Source: Cryptomeria japonica (taxonomy: Eukaryota > Streptophyta > Pinopsida > Cupressales > Cupressaceae). From it: a stretch of 64,000 bases of DNA. Positions within the stretch are counted from its first letter, which is position 1; every line of letters begins with the position of its first letter. The stretch spans positions 561,923,010 through 561,987,009 of the forward strand of contig NC_081413.1 in NCBI RefSeq assembly GCF_030272615.1, given 5' to 3'. The position numbers and the translations under genes were made by a program. Shown piece by piece: positions 1 through 11,239 of this stretch. The notes below the pieces were generated by a model. It did not search any database. It was not told the DNA's origin and was given only the letters and a program-made list of their open reading frames with translations.

Positions 1-654
1 TCCTATCTGCCTTCCCAACATTCTGCAGACACTCCTTCTGGTTCGGCAACAATCTCACTACCACACTTAACCAAATTGCCAATGTAATTACAAACAACTC
101 ATCAACCTTAAAAACAAAACAATAGGTCGGTAACACAACACAAAACCTACAGATCTCATAGAGATTACAAACATATCGGTTCAATCATAACTGTTGGATT
201 ACATAGCAATCAACTACACATTGTTCTAGACAACTTCAACTACTTCTCTCTCATCGCACATTGGATCTTGTAGCTCATCACACGTTTTGCATTTCATGCT
301 AAGCATTTGATCATTCCCAAGATACACAGTTATCTTCACGCACCAAATCCACTTTGAAACTCATCGCACACATCATACTTACGTGTCATCTTCATCTTTG
401 ATCATCATTCGATCATAGATCATCATAACCAATTTTCCAAACTCCATCGGTTAGGGTTCGACTTATCAACTGGTTAGGGTTACTGGTTGATCACTCTGCT
501 TCAATAATAATACCAATATCAGTTTCCTTCACTTCTTTACTATCGGTTGTTTTACTGCATCACTATCGATTGCAATACAACTCCATTACTGGTTACTATT
601 GACATCAATGACAACACTATACTTCATCAATGCAATCTTCATGCAATGCCAACA
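1..654. other. Unassigned AT-rich sequence
   Basis: No protein domain or RNA gene is recognisable. The stretch has scattered 'atcggtt' and 'ggttaggg' words that resemble diverged LTR sequence. Short reading frames towards its right end run into the adjacent microsatellite and are not coding. Confidence 0.4.
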
Positions 655-897
655 ATATATATGTATGTATGTATGTATGTGTATGTATATGTATATATGT
701 ATATGCATATACATACATACATACATACATATATATATATATATATGTATGTATGTATGTATATGCATATACATGTGTATATATGTATATATATATATAT
801 ATATGCATATGTATATATATGTATATGTACACACACACATATATATACATACATACATACACATACACATATGCATACACATACACACACATATATG
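655..897. repeat. TG/TA microsatellite at the left R1 copy
   Basis: Almost pure runs of tatg, atac, ta and ac units, about 240 bases. It is followed directly by 'cacatcattgaaatcataa', the start of repeat R1. A related but much longer tract (47822-48765) sits at the same place next to the other R1 copy, so the microsatellite belongs to the repeat. Reading frames through it on both strands are low-complexity Tyr/Ile/His/Met/Cys strings and are artefacts. Confidence 0.95.
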
Positions 898-2323
898 ACA
901 CATCATTGAAATCATAAATAGGTTCAACTATTGTCCTAATAGGAGACCTAAAGAATAGGTGTTTATGATTCCTTTATTGCAATAGAATTGAAATTCTGAA
1001 ATATTTGTGAATGACGTATGTTAAATGATAAAAAAATATTTACTTTCAACAATAAAAATAAAATATAGAATAGAAAACTAAAATAATAACTTTAAACAAT
1101 AATAATGAAACATACTATACAAAACCAACATAGTAGCTCAAACATGAAAAGATAAGACATAGAGGATCCTATAGCTACAATAGAGGCCTAAAAATTTCAG
1201 ATATGGATTGAGACCACCTTAGTTTGAGGGTAACTATGAACACAAAATATTTAATATTTAGGATCTCAATAGGTCCTCCAAGTTTGTCTCTAAGAAATTC
1301 AGACAAAATTGGAGGATAACCTAGTATAGGTGTTTTTGCCTACTCAAATTCTACGATTGTTTGTGACTATCTACTTTGCACACTTGAAGTGTTGTTGTTG
1401 GATTTTAACCTCTAAAAACAAAAATAAGGGAAAAGAGTTTTGGTTGTATAGGGGCTTACTTGAGTCAAACCTTGTGTAGGTTTTCCCACCTCTACTTTAA
1501 CAATGATTGATGGAAAGAGAGCTTATCCTAAAAAATGATAGATGTTCAAACCCTTATGGAAATTATTTTGTTAATAAATGTTACCTTAGATATAAAAACT
1601 TTGCCTTGAAGTCTCAAATAACGCTTTATCTTTCCTGAATGATGTTAATTCATTCCTTCATCATGGATGAAAACATTATAATTGATCATGATTCCTAAAA
1701 CTTGGTAGATTGACTTCTTGATTGCAAATTTGCACTCAATTATGTTTGATTTGAATTCCAATAAGATGATAGATATAGATAGATAGATTCATTTGAAATG
1801 AGAGAGGGAGCTATATTTATATGCAACTAACAAGTTAAGATTTAATTTTCAAGGAATGTTGACATTGGGGAGCAATTTCCTTCTACTTGCAAAGTTAGCA
1901 ATGTTCTTAATTAAAATTTAGGGCCAATTAATTTGATAGGATTGCTTGGAAACCTAGTACAAGTATTTTGTGCTAGAAAAATATTCATGGATAGGGTATT
2001 GTGCCAAGTTTATAGAAATTGTGTCAAAACATAGCACAATAAAAAATGAACTAGGTACGATATGTTAGACACTTTAATATACTAGGAGGGAGGTGAATAG
2101 TATATGCCAAATATAAAATTCTAATATAATTTATCATCAATATAATCACAAGATTTTACTTTAACATCAACACAACTAAGAAATTGATAAACACAATCAC
2201 ACATCAACACATGAAAACATGAGATATATGTGGAAACCTAAAAGGAAAAAACCATAGTGAGAATAACTAATTGAATCTACTACCCAAATCCAACCTCACA
2301 AAGATAATAAGGATTTTAATATA
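898..2323. repeat. Repeat R1, left copy, first part
   Basis: This closely matches 61129-62520 in direct orientation (for example the 'ttcaactattgtcctaatag' word at both places). The copy is interrupted at 2323 by E1 and resumes at 10187. No coding potential is recognised. It may be an old LTR, because a purine tract followed by TG lies just before the microsatellite of the other copy, but no primer site or terminal duplication was found, so it is called only a repeat. Its last five bases (ATATA, 2319-2323) are the left TSD of E1. Confidence 0.85.
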
Positions 2324-3566
2324 TGTAAAGCGGAAAAATGATCGAACCCTAGTTGCTCTCCCCTCTTCCAACTCTAAGGAGAGAGAAGGGAGGTCACTAG
2401 GGTTGATGGTTTTCACTTAGGGGAGACTTTACATTCAAAAGAGGGGTTGAAACCCACAAGATCCAATCCCACACAATGCAAGATTGGATTCTAAATGAGT
2501 TTCAAGGGTTAAGACAGCAAGGCTACCCTCTTTTGTAAAGAATGTTGATAGAAGAATTAAGCTAGGAATGCATAGAAAGTGAGAAAGATTCACTTATAAA
2601 CTGAGATAGGGATATAGGATGAAGCTGCGGACCTGGAATTAGCAGTAAAATGTCGATACGGCGCTGTCCTGCAAATTTGAGTAAAAGTTGATGAGACGAT
2701 GGCGCCCGGCATGCACATGGTCCTCCGAAAAATCTGCGAAATGAAGGGGGATCTGTTCATCTTTGCACAAGGATTCCAGATCTTCAATTTCAGCCGCGTA
2801 CCTGCAACCTACACACAGAAAAGTGAAGACGATTGGGAGGTTAGGGATTAGGGGTTTGCCCTTAGGTCAAACCCCGGTTTTGGAATTAACCAAGAAATGA
2901 GAAATGCAATAAATGTAAATGACTGTAATTTAAACAAGTACTAATACCTTGTTGTAAGGATGTTTGTATCCTTATATGCAAAGGTATAGATGTTGTTGTA
3001 TGTTGTATGTTGTATGTAGTATGTGATCTCCTCTTCAATGGTTGAATCCTTATCTTGAATGCAACACTTAGCCTTGAATGGAGACTTGAAATGATCAATT
3101 GCTTGAAGGAATGTTTGAATGCTTGAATGCTTGAGTATCGTTTCCACATATGTTCATCTTCCTTTTTTTTATCTCCTCAAAATGAGAGAGAAAATGTAGT
3201 TTATATACTTGCCAATTAGGGTTAATAGACTGATTTTCCCGACCTTAGGCCGACCAGGAAATGTTATTTTCCAATTTGCAAACAAAAAGACCCGAAGTCC
3301 CATAGGAGACCGGGCCCAAAATAGGGCCAGGGACTAGGGCACTGGGCACCATGGTCCTGGGGGACCAGGGCGCAGGCCCTGGGCGCTCTGGTCCCACCTC
3401 CCGGGATAGCAGGGTGCAAAGGAGGATCAAGCCAGGGTGCAAGAAAATGCAGTTTTTGGTGTCGTGGACAAGTTTCGGGGTCTCCATTCAGGTTCCATGT
3501 TGCGTCACCATCATGAAGACCGAAATGCAGTCAAAATTGCAAGTGTCGCAATTTTAGGACGCTACA
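2324..3566 (-). repeat. E1 3' LTR (left)
   Basis: On the plus strand it begins 'tgtaaagcggaaaaatg' and ends 'ggacgctaca'. It matches 8918-10186 throughout. On the minus strand a TATA-like box (TATATAAAC) lies at 3199-3208. It is shorter than the right LTR mainly because the GC-rich array at about 3325-3400 has fewer units. Confidence 0.92.
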
Positions 3567-3582
3567 TTTAGCCCCCACTTTA
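3567..3582 (-). promoter_or_regulatory. E1 polypurine tract
   Basis: On the minus strand 'aaagtgggggctaaa' abuts the 3' LTR (TGTAG...). This is the expected position and composition for the plus-strand primer of reverse transcription. Confidence 0.75.
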
Positions 3583-4312
3583 GCGGGAGTATGTATGCTC
3601 ATACTTCCGATAAAGTACAAGGAAACAACATTGAAAGACTTTCACCATGTCAAGGAGGCAAGACACACCAAGCCCCCAGTGGACTAAGGATCTTACGACT
3701 TCGATTGACAAAGTAAAAGGGAAGATCACGAGGGAGAACCATGACTGTCAGTAGTAAGGTTCCCTCACTATGAGTCATGCAAAAGAAATACCAAAAATTT
3801 TCAAGGCAAAGCTAAGTTCACCAAGAAATTTTCAAGTATCTTGAAGGGATAGACAGGGTGTATGCCCCCCTATGTTAAAGCGATCGCACACACCTCAACG
3901 GGGGTGATTATTTTAACGTAGTGATACACATAAGAAATGAGAAAGGAAAGGAGCATATTATCACAAGGATTTAGCCCCCAAGTGTGAGATAAACCCAAGG
4001 ATAATAGACACAAAACACAAAGCACGAGGTGACTTCGCTTTCCTCGGGGTCAGTATGCTATATGATAGTTCATGTATATATATCATATGTATGTATGCAT
4101 AATTGTTCTTCATTCCCCAATCAAGGAAGGTCACCTAGAAGAAGGGAACACATGTGTCTTTTGAGTCAACATGAGAGAGACCAAAAGAGATCTCAATGCT
4201 TTGCATTGTCCTCAAGTAGACAACACTAAGGACAACAAATAGAAGAATGAGAATAACACATATAGAAGAAGTAACAAAAGAGAGGAGGAGAGAATCTGCT
4301 ATGCTAATGAAA
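3583..4312 (-). other. E1 3' non-coding region
   Basis: This lies between the end of the last E1 frame and the polypurine tract, where a full gypsy element would carry RT-RNase H-integrase. No pol motif was found in any frame. Several 'gccccc' purine/pyrimidine words recur (near 3570, 3680, 3866 and 3970). Confidence 0.6.
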
Positions 4313-4745
4313 CTAGTCTAGCACGTCATCTACCCCCCGATCTTGCTGATCAATGTTTCGGGAAGGCAGGGAACACGCTAGAGGAGGAACATCCAACACA
4401 GCAGATGGAGCTATCACAAGATCCAAACAAGGGCTATGTTCATGTTCCAAGCCACTTTGTTCTTGTCTAGGAGCTAGGATAAGTGCTTTAGAAAATTCGT
4501 TAGATAAATGGTTATCAATATCAACAAGTTCATATTCACTATCAGAAGCAAGAGGAGTAACATTTTCATCATGAATAACATTTTCATCTATAGCATCATC
4601 AAGATTTATAAAAATAGGATCTTTAACTCGCACAGGATCAAGACCATCATGCATCTTATGTTTAGGAGATTTTCAAGAAAATGGAATAATGCTTGTTGAA
4701 GGTGTTTTTGGAGATTGCGAAGTTTGAGAAGCAGCTGCTTGAGCT
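4313..4745 (-). pseudogene. E1 post-protease linker frame
   Basis: An acidic 113-residue frame starts with MHDGLDPVRVKD at 4654 and ends with VDDVLD at 4313. The same frame can be followed upstream to about 4745 through one stop, so it is probably the shifted continuation of the gag-protease frame. In related gypsy elements an acidic linker separates protease from reverse transcriptase; here nothing follows. No catalytic motif is visible. Confidence 0.55.
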
Positions 4746-4762
4746 CTAAGATGACGCTTTCA

Positions 4763-7738
4763 TCAGCGTTCACGTGCAGAACGATTTCGTCTAGTCTTAG
4801 TAGGAAGTGGAGAAGATTGAGGAGGGGGAATGTTCTCATCCTTATCATTTGGGTGTTTAGGTTGTGGTCTCTTAGGCTGGATAATAGGAGAAGAAGAAGG
4901 TCTCTTCTCTCTATAGAAGGAAGGAGGAGGAACAGCTCCATATAAAGGAGGAATTTTTGGTTTAGGAAGAAGACCAAGTCCATCATGACGAGGAGGTATA
5001 GGTCTACTTTTAGAAGGTTTATTAGGCATAGACATAGTCACATCCATAGGGATGGGTTGGGAATCTTCTTGAGGGAAGACATTAGTTTTATCTTTCAAAG
5101 GAAGAACTTCCTTCTCAAGAATGATAGGAATGTCAAGTTTGGGTATTCTAGGTTCACTTAAAGATAGGATCATATCTGTTTTCCATTTTTGATAAGATTT
5201 GAAAAGATGATCACTTCGCAGAGGAAGAGATTGGAATTGTTTAGGCCAAAAGTAATCAATAGGAACGCTAGAAGTTCTTTCAGCTGGTTTAAAGAGACTA
5301 TGATTGACAGTAACAACTTCACCATTATGGGGAAATTTCAAACACTTATGAATAGGAGAAGCAATAGCTTTCATGGAAGATAGCCAAGGATAGCCAAGCT
5401 TCACACGAAATTGTTCGGATGAAGGAATAATAGCAAAGTTCACATCAAGGGATTTGTTATGAACTTCAATAGGTAATGTAATAGAACCAATTGCAGGAGA
5501 AGAAAATGCATCAAATAATTTCACAATCACATCTGTTTTGTCATAGATCACTTGATTCAATTGCAAAGTAAAAAGAAATTCCTCAGTAATAACATTAACC
5601 ATGCACGAAGGATCAATAAGCACTCCACAGCAAGGTGTATTCTTGACTTTTGCAACTATGTATAAAGGACCATCAGGTGCCCTGATAGTTTCACTAGAAT
5701 CAAATGTGATGGAAGGTTCTTTAGGGTTTTCTTGCTGCTCTACAAAGTTAATCACATTCAGAGTCATAGACACAAGACCATCAGATGAGAGAGAGGAATC
5801 ATTAGTCTCAATCGCATTAGAGGTATGAGAAGGTAATGGATCAGTAAAAATCTGAAGATTTTGGTTAGGAGGAGCTACAAATGTGTTGCCTTTATCATTC
5901 ACTCTAGAAACAGAGATAGTATTATTATCAATCAAATCTTGAATTTTAACCTTTAAAGAAAAACATTTTTCAGTATCATGCCCAGGTTGACGATGAAATT
6001 GACAAAAAGATTTGTTATCAAAATAAGGTGAAGTAATCTTTGCAGGATCTATTTGCCTTATAGGAGGAAGAGTAAGCACATTTTGTTCCAATAACTTATT
6101 CATAATACTATGCAATGATTCATTCAAAGGAGTATACTTTCTTTCTTTCTTGAAAAACTTAGAAATAGGAGGCACACCTGATGCTGCATTCACATTGTTG
6201 TTGATGATGTTTTCATTGAATTTGATAGAATCTCTGTTGGGTTTAAACTTTCCAAATGGTTGTTGACTGCTATCACCCTTATCACTCAAAGCCATAGGAT
6301 GTGATTGTTCCATTTGACTCACAGTCAGTTGATAATTGTGAAGAGTGGCACACAACTGTTGGAAAGAAGTAAACTCAGAAAACAGAAGTTTGTCTCAAAT
6401 ATCTTTTTGTAAATTAGAAATAAAGATTCTTTGAATATCATTGTCAGGCACTGGGAAAGAAATTTGAGCATACAAATGCTTATATCTACTAATGAAATCA
6501 ATCACTTTTTCTTTAACACCTTGTTTACAATGCATTAAATCAATCAAAGTAACTTTAGGACTTATATTGTTTTGAAATTGTTGAATGAAAGCATTTGCCA
6601 GTTGTTCAAAAGAAGTAATAGAATAAGAAGGCAATGAGCAATACCATTGTAGGGCTTTGTCTCTTAATGTTCTAGTAAACAGTTTTGCAAGCAACCTTTG
6701 GTCATAAGCAAAATCGGTACAAATTGTTTGAAAAGTCTTAACATGTGTTAGAGGATCACCTTTACCATTATAAAGCTCCAAATGCGGGATTTCAACATGT
6801 TTAGGAGGGATAGCTCGAACAATGTCAAGAGAAAGTGGGCTCGCAACATCAAATGTGGGCACACTAAACTTAGATTGATTCATAGAGGCAATTTGTTGCT
6901 GTAAAGAAGAGACAGTTTGTGCAAGATTGTTAATGGTCGCTTCAGTCGAAGAATTCATATTGGACGTGTTAGATTGAGATGGAGGTGTTATGTTATTGAA
7001 AGAAGGTAGAGAGTAAGGTGGTGGGACACTATGATAGTTAGTCATAGGAGATGATTGGAAAGGAAGAACACTACAAGGAGGAATGGAATGGTTAAATGAA
7101 TTGCCCCCTTGCGTGATGTTCATTTGTGGAGATATAATAGGAACACTCATTGAAGGAAGGAATGAAGAAGTTGGATTAAATGAAGGAAGAGGATTAATTG
7201 AAGAGGAAGGATTGCCCCCATGACTAGTGATCACAGGGGGAATGTCTTGTATAGAAGTACTCATTATGTTTGATGTAAAGGTAGATATGCTAGCAATAGA
7301 AGTTGTCAAAGGAATAGAATGATTGACTTGAGTGGGAGGTTCTGTATAACCTAAAGTTTCAGCACAACTCTTTATAGGCATCACATTCGAATCCACAATG
7401 TGTGCAATACCACGCAAAATATCAATTCCATTCTTATCACTTTGAAGCATACGTTTTAGACCCTCAATTAAAGGAAGAGCTTGACTATCGGGGTATTCTT
7501 GAGACATCCATTGTCGAAAATCGTCAAATTGATTATCCAATTTCGAAAGTTGTTCTACAGAAACCTCATGGAGAGCTTCTTCATCATTAGGAGGATTAGA
7601 GGAATTACCCATGTCCTCGTTAAAAAGGCTATTCACATTAGGTTCCATCTCCTCGGTAATTAAACCTCGGAAAGACTTAATTCTATGGCTTCGTCTAACG
7701 GGAATAGTGTAAGTAGGGCTTATTGTTGTAAAACTCAT
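4763..7738 (-). pseudogene. E1 gag-protease polyprotein, one nonsense codon
   Basis: One continuous frame of about 990 codons from ATG at 7738, broken only by TGA at about 6392-6394 (…LQKDI*DKLLF…). The first 447 residues hold the retrotransposon gag core: LYNGKGDPLTHVKTF, then LRDKALQWYCSLP and FEQLANAFIQQF. The second part (530 residues from an internal Met at 6355) has a CX2HX4HX4C knuckle, CQFHRQPGHDTEKC, near 5962-6004. It then has a retropepsin-like segment with VLIDPSCMVNVI and LGYPWLSSMKAI. The active-site context is D-P-S-C rather than D-S/T/G-G-A, so proteolytic activity is doubtful. A Pro/Lys-rich tail precedes the stop at 4763. Gag should form particles and bind RNA; the protease would process Gag. 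The same order and motifs occur in E3, so the two are probably relatives. Confidence 0.85.
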
Positions 7739-8894
7739 GCACTAGAGAGGGAGAGAAGATTTTGAATTTAGAGGTAGCAAATTTCAGTAAAATCAGCCAA
7801 TCTTCTAGATTTAGGCCGTTAAATGCAATCACGACAATCTCTCGAAATTTTGGAAAAAATGTCCGGGACCGTGGCGCTCGGAGTGCACACGGTCCTTGCA
7901 ACTTTTTTCGAAATTTGTAGGGATGAAAGTTATGATGATTTTAAAGCTAATCTGAAAAAATTGAGTGATTTTACGATCTGTAGATAGGCCAAATTAAAGT
8001 TGCAATCTCAAAATTGAACCCTACCAAGATTGTCGAAAAATGCAAAATTTGAATTTTGAAAAAGAGAGGGAAACTGAAATTTTGAATTTTATGATTTTAG
8101 AGGGAATATCAAAAGCAATGCAAGTTTTGAAAATTAAAAATTGACTCAATTTCACACAAAATTCAATTTTGAAAGCGGAAATCAAAGTTGTTGTAATTAA
8201 GCACTTAAATTCAAAAGTCACAAATTGCAAGAATTTTGAATAAAGCATTGAAATTTCGAATGAATGCAAACACACTTTTCAGATTTATGACAGTAAGAAC
8301 ACAATTTTGACACAAAATTTCAATTTCAACAATTTTTGAATGATTAGAAGCCCTAAACCAAGCAATCACAAGACCAACTGACTGTAATTTTGAAAGTATT
8401 AGATTTGATAAAATCAACCAAAATTCTGGATTTTAGCAGGACAATACAGTAAGATCTTGCTCCCAAAATTTCGAAAAAAATGTCGGGGACGATGGCGCTC
8501 GGAGTGCACACGGTCCTCGCAACTTTTTTCCAAATTTTCAGGGATGAAAGATATTGTGATTTTATTGCGGAATCCAAAGTTACAGCTGATTTGGAGATAT
8601 TTTGATCAGTGAAATTGTCGGACAAAGGTTGAATCAAGAGGGTTTTAAAAATTAGGGTTTTGACACTTAACCACTTAATTTTCAAAATTAAAGCACAGAT
8701 ATGATTTGATAATTTGCAATAGAAGGGTAGATCTGAAACAAGCATTAACAATTAAATATTTCACAAGTTCAATTACTAAAAGGAAATTTTAGGGTTTTTA
8801 TGTAATCAACCTCTAAAATTTTGCAAAAGATCAAACACGAAAATGTAACCAAGGAATCCAATTTTCAGATCTAACCATGAATAATCAGAAAGGA
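7739..8894 (-). other. E1 5' leader with two diverged repeats
   Basis: Untranslated leader between primer site and gag. About 7775-7980 and 8400-8610 are diverged direct copies. Each holds the conserved core 'tggcgctcggagtgcacac' (within 7865-7895 and 8485-8516), and a variant of that core is also in both LTRs. No ORF here has recognisable homology. A packaging or dimerisation role is possible by position only. Confidence 0.6.
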
Positions 8895-8914
8895 TGTTCA
8901 CGTCGGGTTCACCA
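8895..8914 (-). promoter_or_regulatory. E1 candidate primer binding site
   Basis: The minus strand reads 'tggtgaacccgacgtgaaca' three bases (TTT) inside the 5' LTR. It starts with TGG, complementary to a tRNA CCA end. I could not assign the primer tRNA. Confidence 0.65.
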
Positions 8915-8917
8915 AAA

Positions 8918-10186
8918 TGTAAAGCAGAAAAATGATCGAACCCTAGTTGCTCTCCCCTCTTCCAACTCCAAGGAGAGAGAAGGGAGGTCACTAGGGTTGA
9001 TGGTTTTCACTTAGGGGAGACTTTACATTCAAAAGAGGTGTTGAAACCCACAAGATCCAATCCCACACAATGCAAGATTGGATTCTAAATGAGTTTCAAG
9101 GGTTAAGACAGCAAGGCTACCCTCTTTTGTAAAGAATGTTGATAGAAGAATTAAGCTAGGAATGCATAGAAAGTGAGAAAGATTCACTTATAAACTGAGA
9201 TAGGGATATAGGATGAAACTGCGGATCTGGAATTAGCAGTAAAATGTCGATACGGCGCTGTCCTGCAAATTTGAACAAAAGTTGACGGGACGATGGCACC
9301 CGGCATGCACACGGTCCTCCGAAAAATCTGCGAAACGAAGGGGGATCTGTTCGTCTTTGCACAAGGATTCCAGATCTTCAATTTTAGCTGCGTACCTGCA
9401 ACCTACACACAGAAAAGTGAAGACGATTGGGGGGTTAGGGATTAGGGGTTTGCCCTTAGTTCAAACCCCAGTTTTGGAATTAACCAAGAAATGAGAAATG
9501 CTGTAAATGTAAATGACTGTAATGTAAAACAAGTACTAATACCTTGTTGTAAGGATGTTTGTATCCTTATATGCAAAGGTATAGATGTTGTTGTATGTTG
9601 TATGTTGTATGTAGTATGTGATCTCCTCTTCAATGGTTGAATCCTTATCTTGAATGCAACACTTAGCCTTGAATGGAGACTTGGAATGATCAATTGCTTG
9701 AAGGAATGTTTGAATGCTTGAATGCTTGAGTATCGTTTCCACATATGTTCATCTTCCTTTTTTTTATCTCCTCAAAATGAGAGAGAAAATGTAGTTTATA
9801 TACTTGCCAATTAGGGTTAATAGACTGATTTTCCCGACCTTAGGCCGACCAGGAAATGTTATTTTCCAATTTGCAAACAAAAAGACCCGAAGTCCCATAG
9901 GAGACCGGGCCCAAAATAGGGCCAGGGACCATGGCGCTGGGCGCCATGGTCCTGGGGGACCAGGGCGCTGGGCGCCCTGGTCCTGAAGGACCAAGGCGCT
10001 GGGCGCTCTGGTCCCACCTCCCAGGATAGCAGGGTGCAAAGGAGGATCAGGCCAGGGTGCAAGAAAATGCAGTTTTTGGTGTCGTGGACAAGTTTCGGGG
10101 TCTCCATTCAGGTTCCATGTTGCGTCACCATCATGAAGACCGAAATGCAGTCGAAATTGCAAGTGTCGCAATTTTAGGATGCTACA
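8918..10186 (-). repeat. E1 5' LTR (right)
   Basis: TG...CA ends, matching 2324-3566. A minus-strand TATA-like box lies at 9794-9803. The GC-rich array at 9925-10015 ('gcgctgggcgc' units with gaccatgg/ggtcct flanks) has about one more unit than the other LTR. Reading frames here (for example 9764-10207) are repeated in both LTRs and are not genes. Confidence 0.92.
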
Positions 10187-10378
10187 ATATATTTTTTTTG
10201 ATAACAACGTATAGAAGTTACAACATTATATGGAAGCAATGGGGAAGATAAGAAAGATGTTTGAAGCATCACACCATGTCTGCACACCTTCTAATCAATC
10301 GTAAATCACCGTCTTCAACTCCACACACTACTACATATACCAAAAATAGTCGTCGATTCTAGAGAATAGAATCAATAA
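10187..10378. repeat. Repeat R1, left copy, second part
   Basis: Resumes R1 after E1 and matches about 62524-62713 ('gttatatggaagcaatg' occurs in both, near 10220 and 62560). Similarity ends at 'agaatagaatcaataa'. The first five bases are the right ATATA TSD of E1. Confidence 0.85.
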
Positions 10379-11239
10379 AGCATTTCAAAGGAAAAACTTC
10401 TATCTAAACAAAAGTTACAAGATATGAAATCTGTTGAGTCTAAAATTGCTACTTCATCCAAACCAATTATTAGAGTTTGGCAATATATCATAAAATAAAT
10501 AGAAGAAAATTAGGCCTTGGTTATGTAAGGAAAACATAGTGCGGAAATGCCTTCCTAACGCCAATTCAATAAGGGAATAAAGCAGGTATGCCTTTAAAAC
10601 TTTTGCAATACATGAAGATGATACAGACAAATGATTCAAATATCCAAACACACAGAGACATAACACCAATATTTACATGGGAAAACCTTTTATAGGTAAA
10701 AATCCCAGCACCAAAGAGATATCACTTTATTTCTAGTAAACAGACAATTACAATAAAGTTTCCAGATTCTCTTCTTAGATATTTGTTCTTAGAATCTACA
10801 ATTTGGATTACAGTCATCACTAATGCATAAGACTCAGGATTACAGGACTCCAGACATACATCACATAGTAACCTCTCACACTCCTCACACATCGAGCAAG
10901 ACAAAGCATCTTAGAGTTCCCATCATACTTAATGACACTCCATGCCTTCTACTCTGTGCCACTCTGAGATTCTCACTCATCGTTGACGTTACATCTCAGG
11001 TAACAAATATATAACAACCAAAGTTACAATGTATCGATTCGGCATAACCATTATGGAATCCAACGGCCTACCATCCATCCACCTACATTTCGGTTTCCAT
11101 TGGCCACTCTGACTATTAGTCACTCCAGCCACCAGGAAGTCTAAACGTCAGTCTGCATTCATGAGAAATAAAATATCCCACATGCACTAGGAAGTCGGTT
11201 CAGTTCATCTTCATATATACCGATAAGACCATCTTCAGT
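10379..11239. other. Unassigned sequence between R1 and the tandem repeats
   Basis: AT-rich with no recognisable domain. The part around 10675-10720 ('gggaaaaccttttataggta') resembles plant LTR or leader sequence, but no matching partner was found in the window. Confidence 0.4.

Larger units (their letters stand above)
2324..10186 (-). mobile_element. E1: gag-protease-only gypsy-like LTR retrotransposon
   Basis: A structurally complete 7.9-kb element on the minus strand. It has LTRs of 1243 and 1269 bases ending in TG...CA, and a perfect ATATA TSD (2319-2323 and 10187-10191). The uninterrupted R1 copy near 62515-62530 shows the empty site. The order is 5' LTR (right), candidate primer site, leader, gag-protease frame, short linker frame, about 750 bases of 3' non-coding sequence, purine tract, 3' LTR. 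No reverse transcriptase, RNase H or integrase can be read, and the coding part ends near 4313. This fits a non-autonomous gag-bearing LTR element (TR-GAG-like), presumably dependent on a Tat/gypsy partner such as E3. The LTRs are very similar, which suggests a fairly recent insertion. Confidence 0.92.

Noticed and set aside
547-927. Overlapping frames of 80-120 residues on both strands
   Set aside because: They run through a TG/TA microsatellite and give only Tyr/Ile/His/Met/Cys strings.
3245-3557. Pro/Gly-rich frames at 3245-3487 and 3351-3557
   Set aside because: They come from the GC-rich minisatellite in the E1 LTR and recur in altered form in the other LTR.
8895-8914. tRNA gene near the E1 LTR
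   Set aside because: Only the 3' complement of a tRNA is present, as expected for a primer binding site; no cloverleaf. The same applies to the initiator-Met sites of E2 and E5.
9764-10207. 147-residue minus-strand frame
   Set aside because: Lies in the GC-rich part of the E1 LTR; only a fragment is open in the other LTR.
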